Positions 1 through 12,027 of a stretch of DNA of 64,000 nt are shown piece by piece; position 1 is the stretch's first letter; each line of letters begins with the position of its first letter. Origin of the DNA: Gonapodya sp. JEL0774 (taxonomy: Eukaryota > Monoblepharomycota > Monoblepharidomycetes > Monoblepharidales > Gonapodyaceae); assembly GCA_027604505.1 (NCBI GenBank), contig JADIIX010000041.1, forward strand, positions 40,576 to 104,575, in the 5' to 3' direction. A model generated the notes under the pieces. It worked only from the letters and a program-made list of their open reading frames with translations, had not been told where the DNA came from and searched no databases. The position numbers were made by a program, and so were the translations under genes.

Positions 1-473
1 GGAGAGAGAAAAAACCGTTATGACCAGCACTGGTGGACTGTCGATGAGGAGTGTGCGAGTGGTGGTGGTGGTTGGGGGTTGGAGTTGGGGTGTGAACGGG
101 ACGAGACATCCTTTGTCGGTTCGAATTTGCGATCTACGTGTCGATATGCATAGATGTAGAGACGACCAAGTACAATGCAAAAGCAGAATCAATCCCTCCC
201 GTAGGGGTATCGCGTCCAGTCTGGACAGAGTCCGTTCGATACACGCGCCACCGTCCACTTCGGAGCACACCGCGGGGTGTCGGGGGTGACACACCAGACA
301 GCACAGGTCAACCACCACCAAGACATCGTCCACAGATCTGCGTAGCAGCCGAGAGACAGAGCGTTCAGCGGGGTGGGTCTGGGACACGGCGTCGGTACCG
401 TGCGCACGGATACACGCCGGCCATGACCTTCAGTGGCTCCAACAGCATGCCAGGACCCGCATCAATCACTCTC
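1..473. other. left-edge region without a supported gene
   Basis: I see no reading frame here with protein-like composition or a recognisable motif on either strand. It lies just beyond the 3' end of the minus-strand nucleolar protein gene that stops at 474, so part of it is presumably that gene's 3' untranslated region. Confidence 0.5.
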
Positions 474-1287
474 TCATCGCAACCCCCGTTTTCCCTTTCC
501 ACCCGCCTCTGCCGCCGCCACCGCCGCCGCCGCCGCCTCCTTCCTCTGCTTCAACATCCTATACGCCGCCACCGCCTCATTCCTCGCCTCCTCCACCCTC
601 GCGGAGTCCCTTCCCGCCGCCACGGTAGAATTCCGATCCGATCCCGAGAGCATGGACCCGGCAATGGTCGGGCGGACACCAGAGGAGCTCTTGGTGGGGG
701 CTTTCCGTAGCGTGGGGAGTGTGGGAGGGGCTTGGACGACTTCGCCAAAGGGGATGTGCTCGATGGTACGGAGGGGGGCGGGAGGGTGAGGGCGGGAGGG
801 TTTTGGCGGCGGGTTGGAAGGGCTGAACATGCCGGGCGAGGTGAAGACGTTTGAGGGAAACGTAGACACGACCACGCAACACTATGTATGCAATCACTCA
901 CGAAACGGAATCATCATCCTTGCTCGAATTCTTCCGTCTCCGTTTGTTGGATCGCGAGTCTGTCTTCGCGTCGGCCTTCCCGCCGATCTCAAGATTCCCG
1001 TCGTCATCTCTTCGCCTCTTTCTCTCCTTCTTGTGCTCCTTCGCCGCTACCGATTCCTTCGAATCACCACCGTCCTTATCTTTTGACTTTGGGATTTTAG
1101 GTTGGTTTCCAGTTTCCATCAGTCGCTTGAGCCGCGCGAATGCTTTCGGTGTGTCGTTCGACAGCGTCTTGTGATCATCACCTGCGGGTGGACGATTCCC
1201 ATGTTTTCGCTCGGTTTTGGCTTTTCGGGCGACAGAGGGGGAGACTCCTGGAGCGGCGGATTTGCCTGGACGCAGAGGGTGTCGCAT
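474..1287 (-). CDS. YCR016W/KNOP1-like basic nucleolar protein
   Basis: Lysine-rich protein in two exons. Exon 1 runs from the ATG at 1287 to 902; a 79-base GT-AG intron (823-901) joins in phase to exon 2, which stops at 474. Near the N-terminus is DTPKAFARLKRLMETGNQP, like the conserved 'DTPKxFxRLM' block of fungal YCR016W-type proteins. A lysine/aspartate-rich linker full of KKRKR-type runs, a likely nucleolar signal, follows. The C-terminus carries FGEVVQAPPTLPTLRK and an ARVEEARNEAVAAYRMLKQRK helix, matching the 'VxxAPP...EARxxVVxAYRxM' end of the same family as I remember it. The family is linked to ribosome biogenesis in the nucleolus. The two ends agree with one family and the splice keeps frame, so I trust the model; the family name is from memory. 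A diverged copy of its first exon lies near 32.4 kb. Confidence 0.62.
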
Positions 1288-1414
1288 TATTGTTTTGAAT
1301 ACGTAGTCGCGCGAAGCATCACTTGCAATTCACCCAAGGCGAGTCAGAAGACAGTGCTAGAACCAAATACAAATAGCTAAACAAATCATGGTACATAGAG
1401 TATGAGGAGGAACC

Positions 1415-4400
1415 TCACGAGGTATTGAATGCGAGTTTATCGTGACAACGAGAAATGAGCTGGGGGATGACGCTACCGGGACACATCAGCATCAGCAAGA
1501 GTAAACAAAGTGAATTGACAGTGTTAGTCATGGTGTGAAGCGAGGCACGGAGAAAGCATGAAGCGAACCTGGGATCTCCAAGAGTGGAAACGTCACCCAG
1601 TTTGAGCATGTCGGGTTCCGAAGACGTTTTGACTTGACCACTTGCAATCTATGTAAAAAAAAATAATAATAATAAATAAAAAGAAAATAGAATTTTGAGG
1701 AACCCTTAGTGACTTCTCAAATGGATTTGAACCCACCAATCGTAGCAAGCGCCTGAGAATCTTTCCGCTTCGGGTCTTGGGAAGCTATGGAAATGACAAC
1801 GATAATTTACACACGGGAAAATTTTCAATTGTAATAACAAAGATAGTAAAAACTGGTCGTACCTCGGCTGCAATCACAATTCTCTGAAATGAGACGGTCA
1901 GAACAATCCTCGAACTTGCCACATAGGAACTATTACCCACCTTTGGTGTTGCAAAAGGCCCTATCGCGATCTTGACTGTTTCAATTGAGGCTCGTAAATG
2001 ATACTCACCGAACACTCTTGGGGCAGATTCGCGATCTAAACTTACCCTGATTACTCAAAGCCTGTACAATCCTCCTTGACAACATTGCGTCACTGGAGCT
2101 ACCATGCCTGCTGCTTTCCAAAAGATCTCGGCTCGTGAGTGCCGCAACCGGCGCGGTGGGTTGTTCGCGTAATGTGACGAAACAGAACACTGCTTGGCCT
2201 GTAAGAGTACAACTCAGATATACTTTGTGGGATGGGAGGGTTACTTGTTTGCGAAACTTGACACACCTGTTACGTCATCTGCACAGAGTAATGTGTCAAT
2301 TAGATCCATTGAATACGACCATCAACGGTAGACACGCTCACCTGGAACACCTGGGTTACACAATTTTGAACCATCAACCTCGGAAGTAAACCTTGTACCA
2401 ACTTTACGATACACCCCCACAGCAGTTACCGACACCAACTTACCGACAACAGCTGCTTCTGCACACAACGGAAACATCAACAAAGCGGATTCTACCTCCT
2501 GTGTGGAGAGTCGATGCCCAGAAACATTGATAATGTCTGTCCACAGGTCGGATTAGGTATTACCAGATGCCCTCAGACTAGCAAGCTTTTCTCGTACCAT
2601 CGAGGCGCCCTCGTATCCAGTAGAATCCATCCATATCACGGGTCGCACCGTCCCCAGTGAAGTAGTATCCAGTGAATGGTCTCATGTACGTTGAGATGTA
2701 TCGAGAATGGTTCGAATGAACTAAAACGAGTTCCGTGAAATTAATCGCAACCATGTTCGACAGCGAGCAACAGAACCCACGGGTTCGGGCAATGGATGGC
2801 CACGGTGCCTTGATACACAAAACTCCAGTGACATCGTTTCCGGCTAGCTCCTTCCCAGTGAGTGGGTCCACCACTGTGACCATTCGTTAGATGACGCAGC
2901 CATATATCGGAGATTGTGGGTGCAACATACCAGCAGGAGCAACACCGAAAAACGGTAATGTCGCCGAGCCAGGTTTTGTGGCCGTCAAAGACGCAAAAGG
3001 CGCAATCAGGATAGAGCTGACAAGGTATTCGAAAAATGCTCGAAACATATCCAAAACAGCCTCATCGAAGATATGACGCGAATCTTACCCCTACATGAGA
3101 AAAACCACTACCGTTATAGTCGCGACCGATACTCACAAACGAATAACACTCACGGATTCTGTTTGCCAATAGGCATCTCTAATTTAGAGTGGCCTGAATC
3201 GATGAACACACCATCACCGAGGAGAGTGACCATTACTCACAATACTGAGCATTTCTCCTTTCCAATTTGCTTGTGGAGCCAATTCCACGCATCTGGTCCA
3301 ATGGGTTCCCCTGCGTTCACATCGAGGAACTTCTTCCGTCACTTAGCTAAATTCAGACGTGCATTTCATCATACCCGTCGTTCCAATAACCCGCAGAGAG
3401 CTCAGGTCGTAAGGCTCAATGTGCTGGTCTCCAAGACGCCTCAGCGCTCGTATTGTGGTGGGTGCAACAAGAAAGTGAGAAATGCGATGAGTTTGAATAA
3501 TCTACACACGGAGCATTTAGAATGACCAGCGGGTGTCTCAATAATCGCGGTGACGTTTGCAAACCTGCCAATATCGGGATGGAGAAGGGTAGGTTGGGAC
3601 TGATTCAAAAATTACACTTGTTCCACCAAGCCCAAGTGGTCCTGCAACAGGCAATGAACAAACATACTCCGCATTGGTGTAGGTGTCAACTTCAAAGAAC
3701 CATGAACCCACCATAGACGATGTAGGAGGAGCCGGTGATCCAACCAAGATCTACCATGCAGCCCAAGACATCGACCTCCGCATGATAATCAAAGACATAC
3801 TTCAAGGTCGTCATGCAAGCAAGTAAGTATCCTCCTGATGTGTGGAGAAGGCCCTTTGGAATGCCAGAGCTGAGACAGCGAGTATGAGCAGAGAAAAGGC
3901 GACGTACAGCTGAGCGTTTTCACTTCGCGCACCTTCCACTTGTGTACACTTCACTCCCACGGTTCACCAGAAGCATAAGCGATGCCAAGGGATCAATCAC
4001 AAATGATACCACTCACGTAAGAAAAGTGGGTCTTCTGCTGAGAGCCACTCGCAAGGGCAATATGGTCTTTGCTTCGCGATTTCTTCGTGCCACCATTTAT
4101 CTCGAGTTGGATGGAAAGGGATGTTGAACTCTCCCGTTCGCTGGAAAACAATGACGTTCTCTACTGATCGACATTCAAGGAGGGCTAAAGTCCAAGATGA
4201 AATGCAAGCGACGGTTTCACAATCTGCACAAATCAACCGACCTTCGTCAACAAGGCGCTTTGTGTGTATTGTCTTTCCACCTCTCCGACCTTGGTCTACC
4301 AGTATTCGAAACGTAGGACTATAAGTACACGATAGATCGATCTGATCCGAAAATATCATCAACTAACCTGCTGTTATCACCAGTCGGCATTTGGCATCAT

Positions 4401-5612
4401 TGATTCTCTCTCTCAAAGCTTCTGCCGAAAATCCCGCGAAGACAATACTAGCAGAGTTGTAGAAGTAACGATAGCCAATATTGATAGAACGATTCCTATC
4501 AAATTACTCTCTGTCACGCCTAACTTCGAGGATCGAACCTGTGGATAGCACCTATCCTCGCACAAGCTGGCAGCAAAGCGGGAAAAAAATAGAGTTCATG
4601 CATCTCATGGGAGTATGTCGTAGCTACTGGATACCTTACCCAACATGGAGTACACAAGTTCTGGGACCATCGGAAGGTAGATTGCCACGACGTCCCCTTT
4701 CCTCACACCAAACGCCTTGAGTACATTGGCGACAAGGCATACTTGCTTCAGGAGCTCCGCATAAGAGATTTGAATGTGCTGCCCAGGTTCGTCACTAATG
4801 TCCACCACCGCCATTCAACGCTCCTGCTGTTTCAACGCTACTACCTTTCATGATTACATACCTCTCCCAAATTAACGCAGTCTGCCAAGAAGCAAGGTCA
4901 GTTACATAGAGTCGCCAGAGAATCAGTCTTTGTTCACCTTGGTTGGCGTTTTCACGGCATATCGATCTACACAGTTATATGAAACATTCAGATACCCGTC
5001 TGGAAACCAAGCTATGTCACCATCACGACTAGCAAAGTTCGATTTGGAATCATCGACGCGTGTCATGGAGAACTAGTTAATGCCGAACTCACAATCCCCT
5101 GATCGAGCAGTTGAGTAAAGTGAGTATTCAGACACATGTCCACATAAACAAACGTAAACAAACCAACCCAGAGCACACTATATTAAACTCTGAGGGACCA
5201 TATCAGGGCATACGAATGGTCTTCTGAATGACGGGCATGACTCTCACCTCTGAACCAATGCAGTTCGTTCTTCCCGATCTAAGACAAGCAATTCATTCAA
5301 TCCGCATAGCACATGGACTTTTGCGATGGTTCTTGGGCTTACTTGTGCCCAAAAATCTCGAGGATTCGTGATGCTGTGAGTGGTGTATTCAACGAATGCT
5401 GCAGATAGATCTCTGCAATTTACATCCTGCAGCGCATCAACAAACCTTTCTTCCCACATCGAACGATATTCATCGAGGGTCTTGATGAACAGTGGGGGTG
5501 CATTCGCATTGCGTGGTGGAGGTGGACGTGGTGGAGGGTTCTTATCCAGAGGTACAAAGAGGGAGGGATCAAATTCGTTCAGTTCCGCGGAGCTTCCCTT
5601 CGAAAGCATCAT
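1415..5612 (-). CDS. ACS1: acetyl-coenzyme A synthetase (AMP-forming)
   Basis: Converts acetate, ATP and CoA to acetyl-CoA, AMP and pyrophosphate, in cytosol and nucleus. Frames look broken until many short introns are removed; then the family's order of motifs appears: [11 protein letters not shown] and [20 protein letters not shown] (N-terminal domain), [62 protein letters not shown], the P-loop [97 protein letters not shown] and the C-terminal [15 protein letters not shown] with the catalytic (acetylatable) lysine. It ends [12 protein letters not shown] at 1415. The start is the MM pair at 5612-5607; it leads into a proline-rich stretch typical of fungal N-termini. At least a dozen introns are needed. 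One exon is only 16 bases (3933-3948). No disabling mutation seen. Confidence 0.96.
3933..3948 (-). other. 16-base microexon of acetyl-CoA synthetase
   Basis: This short exon, flanked by AG upstream and GTGCGC downstream on the minus strand, supplies the bases that turn LFL..GIPKG into LFLLYTSGSSGIPKG, the ATP-binding loop of AMP-forming synthetases. It keeps frame with exons on both sides. Without it the conserved YTSGS block is missing. I infer it from motif restoration and splice signals; transcripts have not been seen. Confidence 0.8.
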
Positions 5613-5760
5613 GCTGATGCGCAATGTATGAATGCTGTACGGAGACAGAGAGAAACGTCTCCCAATGATCTGCCGACGGCAGTTCCCCTGGCACAACCAC
5701 CGAAGTATTATATATTTGTGTACCATTTGCAAACAAATTGGAGCAAATACTCATCCTATG

Positions 5761-8700
5761 CTATCCTGGATTTTGCGTGAGAGTTACACGATACCGAATG
5801 TAGCGACCAGTGAGGACGCTTGTAATGTTCGAAAAACAAACGTGGTAAACCCCACGTTTGCTGCCCTGGTAGCTTCCGGATATGGACTTATCCTTTCCGG
5901 CGTTTGATTTTACCATGGGTATTACTTGAAGCAGGTGAGCGCTCAAGTTCGGTCGCGTGGCAGGGTCGGCAAGTTGGGGCAGGGGATCATGGGGATCATG
6001 ACTCCTACTACCCTCATTCACCGCAGCAGGGGCAAACTGGACTCCGAAGGTGACATCAAGGCCACCTGATATGTTCGCATGACGGTGGCTGAGATCAGGT
6101 ATAGCCACTAAGAGGATGCAATTATTTCTTTCACCTGTTCCAAAGTCCCATGACAGTACCGATGTCGACTCCCGGGTTTGAATCATTGGTATATGCCACG
6201 ACGATTTGGCAGAGAGAAAGATAGTACCTTCGAGAACCTGCTGGCTAGAATTGGAAGGCACGAGATTGAACTTGTGATAGAGTGATTTCGGAGTCCGCTT
6301 GCCGGCGAAGGAATTTTCAAAGGATATGGCTAGAATTGAACCGGAGAGATTGGGGAGGGGAATCTGCACCTTCATGGGAGAATCTGTTCCCATGATAGTG
6401 ATTGTGGGGAAAATGGTTTTCAGTCCGTCGGGTGTTGCAGAAAGAAGATTCCAAGGTGGGGCGTGTGTACGTGGGAGAAGCACGATTCCACAAGAAACTA
6501 AAGAATCCGAGCTCATGCATCATGCCTGACAAGGGAATCCCTCTCTCCACTTACCGCCTTCATTCGGTTTGAGAAAACCTGCGTATTCGGGAAGGGTGAG
6601 AACCTCTGTTTGTCGCCAGGAAATACAGTGGAGGCCAATCACGAACATTCCAACTGAAGCATTTCGTCATCTCTCTCCACGACAAAATCGAAACTCGCGC
6701 TTTGCCTCCACGAGATCACTTTTTCAGAGTATGTCTCGTACTTCTTGTCGACTTGCGGTGGGGCTGCACCTTGATCTGAGGTTGGACTTGGCGCGTCGCT
6801 GCTGGAACCTGACTCTGCAGGGCTCGCGCTTCCAGCGCTACGTACAGACCGGCCCGCTGATGCTGCTGTACTGTAGAGCCAGCTGCCAGTCCTAGACGTC
6901 ATCAGCTTCTGTTTGGTCCACCCTATTCCGGCTTTCAGTCGTTCTACGTTTCGAGTGCCCTCAGAGCCCTCCGGTTTAGGAGTGCTAGGCTTCACTAGTT
7001 CACCGGGAACAGTATCTTCAGTTATGTACGCATTTACGTCCTGGATCAAGTCCCGAACGGCACTAGTGCGGACCATTTTCAACGGTTAAATTACGTATAA
7101 GCCAGATATACGGTTTTGAAACATTTGTCTCACCGGGCTGATTCAAATGATACTTCGGCGCGTGCGAGCGCTTTCGAAGAAAATTGCGAAAGGCATGTTA
7201 CGCGGGTTGTACTTGGCTGACCTGGCACGCCTTCCAGAAGATATCCCAGCAAGTGAACGGAGAAAGGACCGTCGTCCACAAGAGATGTTGCCCTGAGACT
7301 CCGCCGATTTGCCGTTGACAAAGGTTGCATTTGAGAGTCAAGGGATCCAACAGAGGGGACCGAAGCGGCCACTTTTGCATGAACAAGGCCATGCGCGTGT
7401 ACCATTGGTGACATTGACGAAGGAACTTCAACTGAGAGTTCAGATCCGGTAGAATCTCGGGTACCTGGGGCCATGATAGATCTCGAAGGATCCAGTGCAA
7501 ACGCTAGGGCCTCGATTTCTGCAGTATTAAACGCGGCGTCTGAGTGTAAATGTGGGCTTGCCAATCCACTCTCATCGAGGACATCTTCGTTAAGAGACTC
7601 TTCGTCGGAAGAAGCTGACGATTCACGTCTGGAGAGATCCGGAAACAACTTTGTAGGATCCACGTCAAGCACTTCGCTTGATGTATCCGGTGTCACTGCG
7701 GGGCTATCCAAAACGTCCTCTGGAATTGGTGCAGAGTCGACGGTCGTTGGGGACACTCGCCCAGAGTGCGTCCACCTTACCGATCTGAAGATGCATGCTA
7801 AGAACGCACCACCGACGGGTTGGCAACAGGCAGGGCTCACCGGTACACGATAATATATCCAAGCCCGTCTGGAGACGCCATCTCCGCTTGGTCTTCCACT
7901 GGCGCCACCGTACCTTCCAACCTTATTTTCCCGCAAAGCTCAAGAACTGTGACTGTTTTGGGAACCGAGCCTTTCTTTCTCTCCAAAAATGCAAGGGTCC
8001 GAACTCGCTGGGTGGATTTGAAGGAGTGGATGTCCGTCGATGTCTGTGTAATGTTTGAATCGTTGGAACGGCATCCACAGTTATAGCAATAAGCCTTATA
8101 TTGAATGACGTTTCTTGGAGCGCACTCACAACAGACAAATCGTACGCGTAACGAAAATGCTCGGGCTGGCTCAATATTTTGAGGGCCGCAGCTGGTGGCA
8201 GACTTGCGTGGAAGGTAGATCTTGCAAACTCTGATATTCCAACAAGAGAAGATCGCTGTCCTCTTGCTGGTGGAACCTGCACCCTCTTCTTCTCAAATGT
8301 GATTCCATCTTTCTGTCTCGCTGAACGCCAGCTCTCAGGCGATGTGGTGCCACTTGGCTCTTTGGCCAGACGAACAAAGGTGTGGGCAAGACGGCGTTCC
8401 AAATCAACGAGCATCCCACCAGCGCCAGGGTCAAGTTGCTGATCCACAGAAAACGTGCAGTCTTCAAGAACGTCGGGGACCGACGTTTTGGTGAGGCGAG
8501 AATGGGTGCTCATGGATGAGGAGATGTCGAGTCCGAGTGGAGGGAATGGGCGAGAAGTATATTCGCCAGATGACCAAACACTTGCGACCGACTTTCCATC
8601 CCGAGACTCCTTGTGAACTCCCATTAGAAGGGGGAAATCTTCGGGGCTAAATTTTGATAAGAAAGCTCTTGAAATCAAGCTGAGTTTGTTATCAGAAGCA

Positions 8701-9876
8701 GGGAGGCTCACTCCATGGGTTTGCGACTTATGAGAGGTTGCTCTAGGTCCCTCCAAGCCGGATAAACGCTTGAGGGTACGAGCAGGGTAGCGATGTGTCA
8801 AGAAAATAATCTTCGCAAACAGTAGCTACTCACCAGAAATCTCGAAACATTTGATGGACGGCGACTTTGAGGAACTTTGCGACGGCGTTTTTCAGAATAT
8901 CCTTTTCGCCCAAGAAAATACTCGACTGGACATCAAAATTAGCCACGGTGTCTTCGGTGAAGGAGATTGCCTGGTGGATTGCATCCCGACCAGGAAGTTT
9001 CAAAAGAGCCTGCAATTGTGGGTTAGGGTGAAAGTGTGAAAACAAGTCTGCAAGTCCGTTAATGGCCAACCTTGCCCTTAAGCTCTAATATTTTCACAAC
9101 AACAGGGATAGCGATACCTCCAGGGACAAGAACTTCCACACCAAAGCTCGCGCCCCCATTGTACGTGACCTGAAGTTCCAGAACACACTCCAGATGTGAC
9201 GAAAATTGTTTCATTATTCTCGCTCTGCAAATAGGGAGTGAATTCTGTCAAGGATTTGAGTGGCCTGGCCTCAAGCATCGTAGGTGCTCACGTGTGGAAG
9301 ATAGGGACATTATCGCCGAACTTAAACTCGGTGATGGTCAATCCTTGGAGCATGCTCCATGTTTCCAGCTTTGGTGCAATGAGGCGGAGGAGCTTCAGAC
9401 TAATGAAGTGAGCTTCAATTGACTCCCAGTCATAAAATTACTTCAGAGACTCTTTGTCGATACCTCATTCGTGTCCGGAACAATGCGGACCTCCGAAGCT
9501 CCAGAAACCACCTGTGTATCCAGACATTAATCCAAAAGCAGCTTTCTCGATCGGAAGCGTCGAGCTCTCCTCTAATATTCATGTTGAGTGAGATTAGATT
9601 GTGTCCATCAGAAAGCTCTGCTCACTTTGCAACTTTTGAAACGTCTGACGGCGAGCAGGCATGCATGAGGAACGCTCGGATCGCTTCCGGACACTCCGCC
9701 CCCTCGGACTCATCCGTGATCGTCTCTATCTTTGGTTGGTTATCCTTTGGTGGCGACAACAGATTGCGAAGGAGCAGGAATTGCACCAACAAGGTCACGA
9801 GTACACCCAGGTAAAATCCGCGTAGAATCCACCACACGTTCGTAGCCACGGTGTCCAACGCGGCGCCCAGAAGCAT
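5761..9876 (-). CDS. membrane-anchored SMP lipid-transfer protein with GOLD-like C-terminus
   Basis: Starts at the ATG at 9876, the first ATG before a hydrophobic segment (WWILRGFYLGVLVTLLVQFL, roughly residues 15-38) likely to anchor it in the ER. After an acidic linker, the SMP fold is recognisable: FWINVWIHRWFLELRRSALF, then LLRLIAPKLETWSMLQGLTI with TEFKFGDNVPIF, then LELQVTYNGGASFGVEVLVP with GIAIPVVVKILELKGK, and the closing helical region around IFLGEKDILKNAVAKFLK. SMP (synaptotagmin-like mitochondrial lipid-binding) domains carry lipids at membrane contact sites; relatives include Nvj2, TEX2, PDZD8 and ERMES subunits. A long serine-rich, disordered section follows, and the last exons end in KRGVYHVCFSN and GRYIRYRVTLTQ, like the two closing strands of a GOLD domain. 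I see no PH domain. Interior exon joins were not all resolved, and it could be two genes, though all pieces are co-linear. Confidence 0.75.
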
Positions 9877-10156
9877 TTCGTAAGGGAATTGGCGGAGTGC
9901 GAGTGGGGTGGAACTCTTGCTGAGAGGCCACAGCTCAACCACAGATCAGCAGGATTCATTCAACTACCTGTGCCCATTGTTCAACTGACAGCCCCCCTCA
10001 GCTCCCCCGTCGGCCCCCGCTTCGCCTCCACCCTTTGCCTGCCCCCTCGCCCCCTCGCCCCCCCGGCTCTCGCCCCCTCCCCACCCTCCCGCTGGATACT
10101 TAATCACATGTAAAGACTTCCCTTTCTGAAGATTGGAGGTCAGAACCTGACTTCTA
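9877..10156. promoter_or_regulatory. short divergent promoter, SMP gene / IES6
   Basis: About 280 bases separate the start of the SMP gene (minus) and IES6 (plus). It contains a strikingly pyrimidine-rich stretch on the plus strand (about 9990-10090: runs of C with scattered T), often seen upstream of fungal genes. No TATA box is obvious. Shared regulation of the two genes is an inference from their spacing. Confidence 0.5.
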
Positions 10157-10809
10157 ATGGTGCGTACTGCTTTTGCGACATTCCAGGAGCTCAAAGCGTG
10201 CTGCGCCTGATGACAGCAAGAAGAAAGCGAAACGGGTGGGAATCACTTGCTGTGTGTCCATAGCGCGCACTCTCAAGAAGCACCAATCTCGCCAATATCC
10301 TAGTCAAAAAATGAAGACCTTGGTTTGGATGACCCAGAGCCGGGATCGGTGACTCCACTAGATATGGCAGCCGTCTCGAAGCCGTTCAAAAATCCGGAGT
10401 ACGAAGGGCCTAAGAAGTTCAAGAACCTGAAGCAGATTCTTGCAGCCGAGAAGTTGCTGGATGTCCCTGTTGATGCCGCAACATGTGGGTGTTCTTGCAC
10501 CACCTTTCGAACTCCAAGCATTAACAATGCCAACTTGGACCAGACTCAAATATTCAAAGCGCTCCAACGCTTCTACCTGTACGAAAGTACTGTGATATTA
10601 CAGGCCTGGAGGCCAAGGTGAGAGCCAGACATCCGCAACAATGTTTAAACGGTCATGAGCTGACTAATACTGCTATTACTTGGAAGTACACAGACCCGAA
10701 AACCGGCCTTCGGTACCATTCAGCAGAGATATATCTCTGGATTTCTCGCTTACAGTTGTATCAGGTACAGAAGTACCTTGCGTTGCGGGGTGCCGCAGTT
10801 AGGATTTGA
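10157..10809 (+). CDS. IES6: INO80 chromatin-remodelling complex subunit Ies6 (YL1 C-terminal domain)
   Basis: Ies6 pairs with Arp5 in the INO80 nucleosome remodeller in the nucleus. After removing introns the protein reads: basic N-terminus (AAPDDSKKKAKR), then SKPFKNPEYEGP and KKFKNLKQILAAEK, then SAPTLLPVRKYCDITGLEAK, and finally YTDPKTGLRYHSAEIY and VQKYLALRGAAV, which is the YL1 C-terminal domain almost to the last residue, stopping at 10809. The order and spacing match Ies6, and the short length argues against the larger SWR1 subunit YL1/Vps72. Introns follow codons for KR, AAT and GLEAK, all GT-AG and in phase. The best start I find is an ATG at 10157 split from the next coding base (10197) by a 37-base intron, so exon 1 would be only the start codon; this start is less certain than the rest. 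Confidence 0.9.
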
Positions 10810-11040
10810 AATGAGTTTTTTACATACACTGCTCTACATGAAGCTGGGGAACTATTGTCTGCTGCCTGTCACATCTTATTGTGGTCCATTAAAGTTTGTA
10901 AACCTCAGCTCAGTGATTACGAAGAATGTGCAGGCGTATGTTTTGGGACGCGTGAGAAGCACCTCGTCACCATTTCAACACATCCCTCTTGGGAAGCGAG
11001 TGTCTCTTCTGCAATGATAAGGCCTAATCTCCTCGACAAG

Positions 11041-12027
11041 ATGCTGAGAGTCTCAAGGATAAACCATGTCTCGACCAGAGTCTCATTCTTCATGAGACCT
11101 GTAACTGCATCCGCTGTATCCACAGCGAAGGTTCCATTCGAAAGCATCAAACAAGAAATGGACCGTCTGACACTGGAGGTGGGCAAGAGCGAGAAAGTCT
11201 TGGTATCTATTTCTGTCATTAGCGAACGTGACCCTCCTTTGTACCCATTCCCAACTCGTGACATTGGGATTCGCTATATAAATTTAATACAAGCAGGATG
11301 TTGTTGAGATGAGTGACGGATCAAAGCAGTGGTATAAAGACAGTCATGGAATCACAGTAGAGGGTGCGTGCGAACAGGTGTTCTTCATAGCTTTCCGACT
11401 CATTTTCGTTTCTAAATGTAGAAGCTCTCAGGGCTGCCGGAGGGATCAAAGAAGCTGAATGGCTGGAGCGTGCTCGGCGAACGAGCTCCAAGCCAATGGA
11501 GCTACCAGTGAGCATTATGATGGAGTTTTGCCGACTTTCCTTCCTTTCTGTTTCATCCAACCTCATCACAATGTATATCAGTCTCGCAGTGACCATGATA
11601 TCATGGAAGAAGTACCATCATATATTGTTTCTTTGTGTTTCCATTATTTGACTTCCATACCACGAAGGTCGAACTCGAGAATGCGGCAATGGCTCAAGCA
11701 AAATATGATCACCGTAAATCTTCTCCAATGGAGCCGGCAAGTTTGAGTGACCACGATGTGATAGACGAAGTTGTAGAGTACGACAATATTGAGGGAGCGA
11801 TCAAGAGAAAGGTGCAGAGAGAAATGCGGGGAATGGACGCCGCGGTTTGTACATTTGAATGTGGTCCATACCAAACATTTGCTCATAGCGCTTCAACTTG
11901 GTAGTCTCTCAGCGACCACGATACAATCGATGACTTAGTTGAATACGAGAACATTCGATCTGCCGACGAGAAGATCTCTGCGCGGAAGCGGAGCGCTTGT
12001 AAGTCTGCGTTCGTTGAACACTCTTGA
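11041..12027 (+). CDS. unrecognised, probably mitochondrial protein with three SDHD repeats
   Basis: I do not recognise the family. Exons that join in phase: 11041-11202, 11297-11363, 11422-11507, 11582-11611, 11668-11844 and 11905 onward. The N-terminus (MLRVSRINHVSTRVSFFMRP) is basic, hydroxylated and free of acidic residues, like a mitochondrial presequence. A helical stretch (IKQEMDRLTLEVGKSEK), a DGSKQWYKDSHGITVEEALR segment and GGIKEAEWLERARR follow. Then a unit of about 30 residues occurs three times: SRSDHDIMEEVELENA, SLSDHDVIDEVVEYDNIEGA and SLSDHDTIDDLVEYENIRSA. Reading straight on, it stops at 12027. A good donor at 11999 could instead lead to a proline-rich exon to 12183, but that join makes a TAG in the proline-rich frame, so the end is unresolved. 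An upstream in-frame start at 11014 is also possible. Confidence 0.6.
11582..11995 (+). repeat. three-fold SDHD coding repeat across three exons
   Basis: Three related coding units, each starting S-(R/L)-SDHD and running into an acidic (E/D)-V/L-E-x-(E/D)-N-x block, sit in exons 11582-11611 plus 11668 onward, 11668-11844 and 11905 onward. Two of the three begin exactly at an exon start, as expected if exons were duplicated in tandem. Confidence 0.65.

Noticed and set aside
1415-5612. Acetyl-CoA synthetase as a pseudogene, because no long open frame covers it and conserved motifs break off into stops
   Set aside because: Every break lies at a GT-AG pair, and removing the short introns restores each conserved motif in frame, including the catalytic lysine region and the C-terminus.
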